Below are positions 43,233 to 51,659 of a DNA stretch of 64,000 nucleotides, in pieces. The notes beneath the pieces were generated by a model. That model was not told the origin of the DNA. It did no database searches and saw only the letters and a program-made list of their open reading frames with translations. This DNA is from Flavobacterium coralii (lineage in GTDB: Bacteria; Bacteroidota; Bacteroidia; Flavobacteriales; Flavobacteriaceae). Every line of letters starts with the position of its first letter. Within the stretch, counting starts at the first letter, position 1. The stretch is taken from positions 1-64,000 of the forward strand of contig NZ_JAHDIU010000004.1 of NCBI RefSeq assembly GCF_019891545.1. Reading direction: 5' to 3'. The translations under genes were made by a program, and so were the position numbers.

Positions 43233-44283
43233 AGTGGGCTTCCTCAAAAGCATGCAGGGCAAAGCTTGCCAGCCAGTGCTCGCCTTCATAATTGCCATCT
43301 ACAATAGCAGGTAATGAATAGGTAAGGTGCTTACTTGCCAGCGCGGAAAGATGCCCCAGTTGTTTAGGGTATTCTTTGGCAAGGCGGTAAAAATTCCAGG
43401 CACGGCTAAAGTTAAGCCCGTCTAAATGCACCAAGTGGCCATCCTCCCTGTCAGAAACTTTACCCGGCTCCCAGTCATATTTTTTACTGAAAATGGCAGG
43501 TGCAAAATCTTTAAGCCATTTTAAAAATTCATCTTTTGGCATGATGCGCTGCATGATACCTATTTCCTCAAGGCAGGGCGACAGGAAGTCGGTTCCGCTT
43601 GGCTCCCAGCCAAAGGGGCAGTTTTCGTCATTTTTAAACAGGCGCAGGGCATTATCCCTGATACTGTTTTGCAAGGCAGTGTGCTTTGCGTGCACAGCAT
43701 AATCCCACGCGAAAGACATACCAAAAGCAGTGTTGCTGTGTGTGCCAACCCGTAGAGCGTAATTTAGCTTTGGCAAGAACTCTATATACCTTTCGGCAAG
43801 CAGGTTGGTTAGCGGCTGTAAATTCGCAGCAAGCTGTTTTGCGAAAGGTTCATTATAGGTATCAAGTTCCTGTTGCAGCTTTAACAGCCATGCCCAGCCA
43901 TAGGTACGCTCATAAGACTTTTCATGTTTTTTATTGAAGTAGGCTACCTCCTGTGCAATATTCTCAGCAGAAAGGTTTGTTTTTAGTTTACCGATTATTT
44001 CTTCCCTCCTGTCAAGATCTGGAAAGTGCTTCAGTAAATAAACAAGGCTCCAATGCCCGTGTACCGATGAGTGCCAGTCAAAACAACCGTAAAATGCCGG
44101 ATGCAGCACTTTAGGGCCCGCCAGTTCTGTCGAGTCGGCTAAAAGCTGGCTGAGCTTGTTAGGGTATTCCTGTTGCATGCATTTCAGCGGCAGGCCTGCC
44201 AAACCATTGGCTCGCTCTAAGGTAAGCTCCTGCGCCGAAGCAAATGCACTTATAAGTAAAATAGAGAGTAAAGTTATTTTCAT
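43231..44283 (-). CDS. Exported DUF2891 protein (350 aa)
   Basis: After a signal peptide (MKITLLSILLISAFASAQ, cleavage about residue 18) comes a DUF2891 domain of about 330 residues, an (alpha/alpha)-barrel-like helical fold: LHPAFYGCFDWHSSVHGHWS near 70-90, YERTYGWAWLLKLQ near 137-150, GTHSNTAFGMSFAWDYA near 196-212, and GWEPSGTDFLSPCLEEI near 240-256. The family's His, Asp and Glu pattern suggests an enzyme, possibly acting on glycans. The start at 44283 was chosen over an upstream TTG because a -7 element lies at 44302-44309 and the signal peptide begins there. Confidence 0.88.
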   Translation of the reverse strand: MKITLLSILLISAFASAQELTLERANGLAGLPLKCMQQEYPNKLSQLLADSTELAGPKVLHPAFYGCFDWHSSVHGHWSLVYLLKHFPDLDRREEIIGKLKTNLSAENIAQEVAYFNKKHEKSYERTYGWAWLLKLQQELDTYNEPFAKQLAANLQPLTNLLAERYIEFLPKLNYALRVGTHSNTAFGMSFAWDYAVHAKHTALQNSIRDNALRLFKNDENCPFGWEPSGTDFLSPCLEEIGIMQRIMPKDEFLKWLKDFAPAIFSKKYDWEPGKVSDREDGHLVHLDGLNFSRAWNFYRLAKEYPKQLGHLSALASKHLTYSLPAIVDGNYEGEHWLASFALHAFEEAH

Positions 44284-44301
44284 CTTTCCAAAGGTCTTTT
44301 T

Positions 44302-44309
44302 CAAATATA
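44302..44309 (-). promoter_or_regulatory. DUF2891 promoter, -7 element
   Basis: TATATTTG on the minus strand matches TAnnTTTG, 18 bases before the ATG at 44283, and lies downstream of the longer TTG-initiated frame. Confidence 0.6.
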
Positions 44310-44339
44310 GCTTTTTTTGAATAATGCTTCTACTCAAAT

Positions 44340-44368
44340 CAAAATTCCCGGCCATGAGCCGGGAATTA
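44340..44368 (-). terminator. Terminator of the 2331-aa surface protein gene
   Basis: AATTCCCGGC and GCCGGGAATT pair around a 5-base loop on the minus strand, followed by TTTGATTTG, 27 bases after the stop. Confidence 0.8.
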
Positions 44369-44394
44369 TAAGGGTGAGAAAGCAAAAATGTAAA

Positions 44395-47300
44395 TTAATA
44401 TAGAATCTTTTTAGTTACTCTTCCTTTTTCTGTTGTAATGTTTATTATCAGCATTTGCTGTTGCGACACCAGGTCGGATATCTCTGTTGTAACATCGTTA
44501 ATTCCGTTCCTGCTGTATAGCAGCCTGCCCCTCGCATCGAATATTGCCACATCTGTAATTTCTAAATTACCTCCGTCAATGGTAATAACACCATTGTTCT
44601 GGTAAACTACAACACGGTTGTTATCCAAAACCGGGTTATCCGTACCAAGCGCCTGCGGCACATACCAAACTTCAAACCTGTCATTCACAATACCTGCTTC
44701 TGTGCTGAACTCGTAGTCAGAAAGTTTAAGGTTAGTTACCGTGTTTAGTAAGTTATCCTTCAGGAAAATATCCTGCGCCTGAAGGAAAAGACCGTCAACA
44801 TGGTCAAGCGTAATGGTATAAACGCCCCCATCTGTAATCCTGATACCTACAGGTACTACATCGGCAGGTGTAAATGTACCCCTTGCCTGTACGGCAAGTT
44901 CTTCATTTGCAGCAAGCGTGTAAACCGCTACTGCACCATCTGTGCTGAATGAACGCCCGTCCCAGCCATAATCAATGCCGAGTGTGGTTTCGTCATTATA
45001 AGCAATGGCAGCCTGCTTAAACTCGCCGTTAGTACCTGTTATGTTTAACCATAAGCGCGAAATGGCAGGCTCGTCATTATTATTTTGCCCTGTCCTGAAG
45101 AACTGCCCGTTGTTAACGGCGCGCCTCATGCTGTTGGTAAATTCCAGTGTACCGCCCTGTGCCTGCACGAAGAAGCCCTGCCCTGAATTTATAACCCATT
45201 CAGAAGGGTCGCCAACAAATGCATCGCCGCCCACATCTCCGCCGGGAGCCGTGTTTGCTGTATAAGCCGCTTTGGTTATAGTTGCATAGGTTGGTGATGA
45301 TGCTGTTATGTCGTTACGCTTCCTGAAGAAGTAAAGCGCTGAAGCCTGGTCTATTGTACCAATATTTATATCAAAGAAATCATGGATGTTGATTGGTGAC
45401 GGATAAGGGTTACCCACCATGTTATATCCGTTAGCTGTAACCTGCATAGGTACCGGTATGTATCCGTTATTAGGTACACCTTCAAACTGGCCTGTCCACT
45501 CTTGTCCTGATACTCCTTCGCTGTAAACAACCCAGTCGTTCGGCATACGGATAAGATAGCCCCTACCCGGAACAAACTCGTTTACTGCAGGCACCATAGA
45601 GGTATAAATATCCTGCGACTCACTGTAGTCGTAAAAACGGTTAGGAACGGTGTTTGGTGAGAAATCAAGCAGGTTTTGCCCCCTTACCGGAGATGACCAT
45701 ATCGTATAATCGAGCCTGTAAAGCGGTGAACTGTTCTTGATAACAGTTATTTCTCCTGTATTAGGAACATCGTCAATCTGGATAAGGTTTGCGTTATCCT
45801 CTATGGTGTAAGTACCACCATTATTGGTAACAGCACCCTGAAGTGTAACGTTATTACCTGAAGTTACTGTTACATTAACCCCCGGCTCTACCTGTATGCT
45901 GCACGCTTCTATATCAGCGTTTATTACATAATCAGCCGCAAAGATAAGTGCAAGCCCCGGTGCAGGGGTACCGTTACTCCAGGTTGTACCGTTCCAGGTT
46001 GTTGAGGCTGTAGTAATAGTTATCGGGTCGGTATATACCTCATCACAAGAACCGCTTTGCACTACTGCTCTTATATAAACAGTACCTGTTATCATACCAA
46101 TCTCCTGGCTGGTAAGTGTCGGGGTTGTATTGTTAATGAAAACAGACGTGCTGAAATCATTATCGTCAGAAACCTCCCAGCGCACTACATTACCTGTGTA
46201 GCCCGAAAGCGTTACAGGATCTTCTGCCATACCCGTACATGATGTCTGGTTACCCGAAAGCACACCTGCTTCAGGAGCCTCTGTTACTATTATATCGGCT
46301 GCATCGGTAGCTGTAATACCGTTTGCATCCCTCACGGTTAGTATATAGTTTGTTGTGCCGGCAGCAGTTGTTGGCGGTGTGGCTGTTGCTGCACTGCCAA
46401 GTCCGCCAGACCATTCGTAAACGTAAGGTGGCGTACCGCCTGTTACGTTAGTAGAAAGCGTTACCTCATCACCTTCGCAAAATGTGCCTTCGCCTACTAT
46501 ACTTACCGCCACATCCTGCACCGCAATTCCTGTAAATACAGAGGTTTGCCCCGGTGTAAGTATAGCGCCTGCCGCAGTAAGTGTGTTACCGCTAAGCACT
46601 GTATATTTTTCCCACGGGTTCGTTACCTGGTTAAAAGTGCCGTCAAGCTGGGCAGCACTAAGGTTGCTCTCTCCGCCTACTGCATCGCCTGTTACATATT
46701 GTGCCGTAATGGTAGCTGCTGCGCCTGTTATACCGGTTTGCGTTACATTCCAGTATCTGGTAAGGTAAGCGGGGGTACTGTAGTTATTAGGGTGTACCGC
46801 ATCACGCACATTTACTGCTACCGAAGCATTAGTGAACGAACCGGAAAGTATTTCTACAGCTATTGGCGAATAAGTAGTGTTGCTTGTCTTTTCACCTATC
46901 GGGTAAAAATATGTACCCGGTGAACTGAACGGCCTGATAAGCTCACCTTCGCCGTCTGCAACGATCATCGTAGTGGCAGAGAAGCTGCCTGCTACTGCAT
47001 TGGTACCCAATGTCAGGTCATAAGCACCAAGATTTAATAAACCTGACGTGAGCGTAAGCGTTCCCGAAACTCCTGCATTCGCAGACAGGTAAGTTTCGCC
47101 CGTAGCTTTGTTAATGGTTAAATTGGTTAACTGCGGTGATACCGTACCACCCAGGTACTGCTCATCTATACCGTTAAAGTTTACGGCAGTTGAAGCAAAG
47201 CTTACCGTTTGATTGGTCAGTAGGTCTCCAGCTATATTTAAGGTTGCAGGAAGCGTAGCTCCTGTGCCGCTTATAATAAGGTTATGATAAGCTGTAAGGG

Positions 47301-50300
47301 CTCCGTTAGGTGTAATAACCGTTTGGTTAGTGCCTGTATATTCCACAGTATTTTCTACTGAACCTACAAATAAAGAGCCAGTGTTGGTTATCTGCCCTGC
47401 TATACGCATTACATTGCCTGTTACTGCCCTTAATGATGCGCCCGAAGCGACAGTTAGGTTATTAAAGTTGGTTTCACCACCAATTGTGGCATCAAGGGCT
47501 GTAAAGGTTACATTACCGTTACCCGGGTTAAAGGTACCGTTGTTAATCCATGCACCTGTAACGCCTGTTATAGTTAGCTGAGAACCTGTTGGTGTATTTA
47601 AAATACCTCCGGCCTCTATGGTTAGCGTACCTATTGTAACACTGCTGTTAAGTATAGGGTCGTTTGGTGTAGTAGCCGCATTCGGAATAATAACTTTAGT
47701 ATTATCAGAAGGCGTTGCATTAGGTGTCCAGTTGGCAGCGGTTGTCCATGAATCACTTTGAGAGCCATTCCATGTGGCAACCTGGTTTTGAGACTGCGCA
47801 AGAGTAAGCTCACGGTTACCAAATGTAGAATTGAAAAAAGCCACATTTACGTTGGTAAGCTCCACCCAGTTTTCGGTGGTATTAAAGTTAGACCTTCCCT
47901 GCTCTATTACCTGCAAAGGAGAAGTTACCACAACCCAGTCAACAAGCCTGTTTTCGATGTTTCCGTTAAGCTCACTATCCAAATAATGCGAACTGATTAT
48001 TGCTTTTGTTCCTGAACCTCCGGTTTGTATAAAGTCATATGTACGCAAAATACCGTCAGGTTTGCCCGCAGGAGCGCTGCCAAGTGTTATCCTGATGCTC
48101 ATAGAAGTTGGCAATGTGCCTACCGCCGGAAAGAATATTGAGGTTGTAGGGTGACCAAAAGTATACAGTTTGTTAGACGTTATGCCGGTATTCCTTGTAA
48201 CGGTACCACTCACATCTCCCGTACCTGTATTGGCTGCATTAGGGCCCATAAATAAAGTATTGGCACCTGTAGAAAAGCTACCCACAGTAGCCGAAGGGTT
48301 GGCGTTAGGCAGGTTCAGGTTTCCGTTAACCGTTACGTTGCCTGATGCTGATGCCCCCCCGGTAGTTGAAACCGTTACGTTATTATAAGTACCGCCAGGC
48401 AGTGTTTGTGCTGCTGTGGCAGCATTCAATATTACCGTACCTGTGCCGCCCCATGTCCTTCCTGATGTAAATGGCGTGCTACCGGTATTTTGTGTCGTTA
48501 TAGTACCATTGTTTACAATAGTGGATAGCGAACCCGTAAGTGTACTTGTACCCAGAGCCAGGGTTTGGGAAGCATCAACAGTAAGTGTGCCGTTAACGAC
48601 GAAGTTATTTGCGGCTGTAACAGTGTTATTGCTTGTTGTATTTACCGTAAAGGCATTAAAAGCATTGGTGGTGCCCGGCGTTACCTGGTTAAAACTCAAC
48701 GAAGGGCTTGTATTGCCTGTAACCACAAAGTTAGAAGAAGCGCTGCCCCTTAAGCCCCCTGCTGTGGTGTTGGTAACAGTACCCGCTAAAGTAAGTGTAT
48801 TGCTACCAATAGATAGCCAGCTATTATTTAAGAATGATATATTACCCTGCACGTTAACATCTCCTGAAAGCTGGGTGTTACCGGCAACGGTAAAGTTTTG
48901 GGCCGTACCGTTAAAGTCAGCAAAGGCAGATGTAGGGTTGGCAACAATTACAACATCATCAAGCGCTATCTCATCATAGTTAGTGCCCGAAACGCCATTT
49001 AGTGTCCACCTTAAAAAGTAATAATTATTAGATGCTACATTTATACCTGTAATGGTAACCACTTTATAATAGGCTTTCCAGCCCGGCACCTCATCGGGTG
49101 TGGCGGAAGTTGTTTCATTTAAAGAAGCGATATTTGTATAAGTACCTGTGGCGCTTGAGGCGTGGCTGAAGTTGAAGCTGTTTGAGCCTGTTTCATCGTT
49201 ATATACATATACTTTATAACCAACGCTTAATGATGTAATGGCAGCGCCTGTCTGGTTCTGGAACCTGAAGGTCACCGTACCGGGTGCAAAATCAGCCGGG
49301 GCAGCCTGTATACCCAGCGCATAATTGCCCGGTGCCACTTCAAATCCGTAAAGGCCCGGATCTGTCTCACCGCCCTCAGATGAGCCACTGTCATAAGCTG
49401 TATCTTCATTGTTATTACCCCCGAAGTTTATGGCACCATCAGCAAATCCGGAGAATGCCCATGAATATGAGTTAAGCTCTCCCTGTGCCGGCACATTGCC
49501 TACACCACCTCCTGTAAAAGCACCATTGTTTACACCATCTACAGTAGTATCAAAATTTATCCTGTAAGCTGTGTTAGCAGTGGTTACCTGCAGCCCAAGC
49601 GGTGCATTTTGCGTTAGCCTGCTACCTGTAGCAGGTGATGTGGTGCGGTAGTTTTGGGTACCGCCGCTGCCGTTATATTCATAAACAGCCACGTGATAGG
49701 TTGTTGCCGCAGTTAACCCCGTAACGGTAACGGATGATGCGCTGCCTGCATAAACTACATAGTTACCGGTACCCAGTTGTGAGCCTGAGCCAAATGTTGC
49801 CGAAGCAGTATAATTAACACCATCTGCAGGGGCAGTATCCACAGCGCTGCCGGAACGTACCACAACCAGCCTTTCTGCTCCGTTGCCGTTAGTCCAGTTA
49901 ACTGTAAATGATGAGGCGCCCACATTAGTAAAGTTTACCCCTGTAGCCGAAACAGAAGGCTCTGCTGCCAGTACTTTGCCCGATACTGCAATAAGCCTGT
50001 TTGAAGCACCTGTTGTGCTTACAGTAATGTTACCCGAATAAATGCCTGCCACGGCAGATGCTTTTAGCCTTGCATATACGGTTACCGGCTGCCCTGTAAG
50101 CGTTGTTCCTGAACGTGGTAATATAATAGCATCAGCATAGCCGGATGCGGCTGACGTGGAAACTTCAAAGTTAGCAGGGGCTGTAACTGTAACATCATTA
50201 GTAAGGTTAGCTCCGCTCACTGTAAACGTTTGTGATGAGGATGCAGTACCTGTTACAGTTGTTACTGATGGCAATGCCGTAGTAGATGTAATTAAAGACG

Positions 50301-51390
50301 GGACAAGCTGCGGGTTTATGGTAAATGTAATGCTGTTAGATACAGCAGTGCCATTAGCAACCGTTACACTTGCAGTACCTTCTGAGGCTATATCTGTAGC
50401 GGTTATGGTTGCCGTTATCTGCGTCGGCGACACATAATTGGTAATACGGTTAGAGCCATTCCACCTCACTAAGCTGGAAGGCCAGAAATTCTCTCCCGTA
50501 ACAGTTAAAGTAAACTGCCCTGAGCCTGCTACAGCAGCTGCAGGAGATATTGATATAATTTCAGGTTTTTCTACTGTAACGGAGATATTGTCAAATAGGG
50601 CATTTTGATTATTTTTTGTTGACGCATTCCAAAAAGCACCTAAAAGCGGCAGCGCAGTACCTGTACTTGCGCTGTTGGTTACAGTACCCTGAGAGGTGAA
50701 ATTTCCTGTAGAAGGATCCTGGAAGGCACCTCCATCATTACGCAGATAGAGCTGCCACTGGTTATTAGAAGGGTTATACGTTACCCTTACACTTAAATAC
50801 TGGTTACCAAAATCAGTGAAACCGGAAGCACCCGAAGACAATAATGTAGTATTGGTTCGAATACCGGCAGTATACCTGATTAAACGTACAGGGTCAGTCT
50901 TACCGCTGTTACCAAGCAATATTGCATAGCCCGTACCTGTTGTGGCAGTAGTGTTTGATGTTCCCGCCAGTACAAATACCGATGCATACAGGCCACTTGC
51001 CGTACCCGATGGGTTAGAGCGTTGCTGCCTCATATTAAAATTCCAGGTAACAAGCCCGGGATTGCTACTTAATGTTGTATTATATGGAGTAGTGAAGTTT
51101 GCTGCACTTGTATAGGCTAAAATCCAGCCATTTACGTTTGCTGCACCCGATGCATTGTTTGTAAGGGTTAATAAGCCCGAATTGATTCGTGCACCAAGGT
51201 CATTACCACTTCTCAGCATCGACCATGTAGGACTGCTGCCAATAGCACCGTTAGCTGTGGTAAACGATGTACCTGCCGAAGTGCTGAAACTATCACTAAA
51301 CACAATTTCCTGGCTTTGAGCGTTACTGCCAATAAGCAGGAAAATAAAAGTTGCAGCACCTAAAAATAAGTTGCGTAATTTTTTATTCAT
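44395..51390 (-). CDS. Giant T9SS-secreted adhesin-like surface protein (2331 aa)
   Basis: A signal peptide (residues 1-27) and a C-terminal T9SS type A sorting domain (about 2255-2331) mark secretion through the type 9 system to the surface or outside. Between them: a jelly-roll-like domain (28 to about 280), an IPT/TIG domain (about 285-360, IISISPAAAVAGSGQFTLTV), a choice-of-anchor domain (365-470), a fibronectin III-like domain (475-590), a second jelly-roll (600-830), a long beta-helix-like series (about 830-1500), PKD and Ig-like parts, then a module of about 450 residues also found in the neighbouring 910-aa protein. No enzymatic motif was seen. An adhesin or matrix protein is likely. 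It has its own terminator at 44340. Confidence 0.9.
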   Translation of the reverse strand: MNKKLRNLFLGAATFIFLLIGSNAQSQEIVFSDSFSTSAGTSFTTANGAIGSSPTWSMLRSGNDLGARINSGLLTLTNNASGAANVNGWILAYTSAANFTTPYNTTLSSNPGLVTWNFNMRQQRSNPSGTASGLYASVFVLAGTSNTTATTGTGYAILLGNSGKTDPVRLIRYTAGIRTNTTLLSSGASGFTDFGNQYLSVRVTYNPSNNQWQLYLRNDGGAFQDPSTGNFTSQGTVTNSASTGTALPLLGAFWNASTKNNQNALFDNISVTVEKPEIISISPAAAVAGSGQFTLTVTGENFWPSSLVRWNGSNRITNYVSPTQITATITATDIASEGTASVTVANGTAVSNSITFTINPQLVPSLITSTTALPSVTTVTGTASSSQTFTVSGANLTNDVTVTAPANFEVSTSAASGYADAIILPRSGTTLTGQPVTVYARLKASAVAGIYSGNITVSTTGASNRLIAVSGKVLAAEPSVSATGVNFTNVGASSFTVNWTNGNGAERLVVVRSGSAVDTAPADGVNYTASATFGSGSQLGTGNYVVYAGSASSVTVTGLTAATTYHVAVYEYNGSGGTQNYRTTSPATGSRLTQNAPLGLQVTTANTAYRINFDTTVDGVNNGAFTGGGVGNVPAQGELNSYSWAFSGFADGAINFGGNNNEDTAYDSGSSEGGETDPGLYGFEVAPGNYALGIQAAPADFAPGTVTFRFQNQTGAAITSLSVGYKVYVYNDETGSNSFNFSHASSATGTYTNIASLNETTSATPDEVPGWKAYYKVVTITGINVASNNYYFLRWTLNGVSGTNYDEIALDDVVIVANPTSAFADFNGTAQNFTVAGNTQLSGDVNVQGNISFLNNSWLSIGSNTLTLAGTVTNTTAGGLRGSASSNFVVTGNTSPSLSFNQVTPGTTNAFNAFTVNTTSNNTVTAANNFVVNGTLTVDASQTLALGTSTLTGSLSTIVNNGTITTQNTGSTPFTSGRTWGGTGTVILNAATAAQTLPGGTYNNVTVSTTGGASASGNVTVNGNLNLPNANPSATVGSFSTGANTLFMGPNAANTGTGDVSGTVTRNTGITSNKLYTFGHPTTSIFFPAVGTLPTSMSIRITLGSAPAGKPDGILRTYDFIQTGGSGTKAIISSHYLDSELNGNIENRLVDWVVVTSPLQVIEQGRSNFNTTENWVELTNVNVAFFNSTFGNRELTLAQSQNQVATWNGSQSDSWTTAANWTPNATPSDNTKVIIPNAATTPNDPILNSSVTIGTLTIEAGGILNTPTGSQLTITGVTGAWINNGTFNPGNGNVTFTALDATIGGETNFNNLTVASGASLRAVTGNVMRIAGQITNTGSLFVGSVENTVEYTGTNQTVITPNGALTAYHNLIISGTGATLPATLNIAGDLLTNQTVSFASTAVNFNGIDEQYLGGTVSPQLTNLTINKATGETYLSANAGVSGTLTLTSGLLNLGAYDLTLGTNAVAGSFSATTMIVADGEGELIRPFSSPGTYFYPIGEKTSNTTYSPIAVEILSGSFTNASVAVNVRDAVHPNNYSTPAYLTRYWNVTQTGITGAAATITAQYVTGDAVGGESNLSAAQLDGTFNQVTNPWEKYTVLSGNTLTAAGAILTPGQTSVFTGIAVQDVAVSIVGEGTFCEGDEVTLSTNVTGGTPPYVYEWSGGLGSAATATPPTTAAGTTNYILTVRDANGITATDAADIIVTEAPEAGVLSGNQTSCTGMAEDPVTLSGYTGNVVRWEVSDDNDFSTSVFINNTTPTLTSQEIGMITGTVYIRAVVQSGSCDEVYTDPITITTASTTWNGTTWSNGTPAPGLALIFAADYVINADIEACSIQVEPGVNVTVTSGNNVTLQGAVTNNGGTYTIEDNANLIQIDDVPNTGEITVIKNSSPLYRLDYTIWSSPVRGQNLLDFSPNTVPNRFYDYSESQDIYTSMVPAVNEFVPGRGYLIRMPNDWVVYSEGVSGQEWTGQFEGVPNNGYIPVPMQVTANGYNMVGNPYPSPINIHDFFDINIGTIDQASALYFFRKRNDITASSPTYATITKAAYTANTAPGGDVGGDAFVGDPSEWVINSGQGFFVQAQGGTLEFTNSMRRAVNNGQFFRTGQNNNDEPAISRLWLNITGTNGEFKQAAIAYNDETTLGIDYGWDGRSFSTDGAVAVYTLAANEELAVQARGTFTPADVVPVGIRITDGGVYTITLDHVDGLFLQAQDIFLKDNLLNTVTNLKLSDYEFSTEAGIVNDRFEVWYVPQALGTDNPVLDNNRVVVYQNNGVITIDGGNLEITDVAIFDARGRLLYSRNGINDVTTEISDLVSQQQMLIINITTEKGRVTKKILY

Positions 51391-51608
51391 ACATTCAAAT
51401 TTTAAATAATCTTCATTAAAATCTACTGTAATATAGATACTTGTGAAAAATTACCAATTTATTTTAACAAAAATTCACAACTATTAACTTATTTTTTTGT
51501 GTAATAACATGTAATTTCTTATACAATAATACTTGGTGAGTAATTGGTATCACTTATAAACCCAAAATTCTTATTTTAGAAAAATCAGCTTACTCATTTT
51601 TTAACTAA
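51391..51608. other. Spacer between the two surface-protein genes
   Basis: About 220 bases, very AT-rich, precede the 2331-aa gene on the minus strand. No perfect TAnnTTTG was found and no open frame. It presumably holds that gene's promoter. Confidence 0.4.
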
Positions 51609-51638
51609 AAAAGCCCTTCCACAGAAAGGAAGGGCTTT
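51609..51638 (-). terminator. Terminator of the 910-aa surface protein gene
   Basis: AAAGCCCTTCC and GGAAGGGCTTT pair around ACAGAAA, followed on the minus strand by TTTTTT, about 20 bases after the stop. Confidence 0.9.
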
Positions 51639-51659
51639 GAAAATTGTATCGTTGATTTA

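Noticed and set aside
48416-48979. 187-aa plus-strand open frame inside the giant surface protein gene
   Set aside because: It lies antisense in a Val/Thr-rich repetitive coding region, which produces long open shadows.
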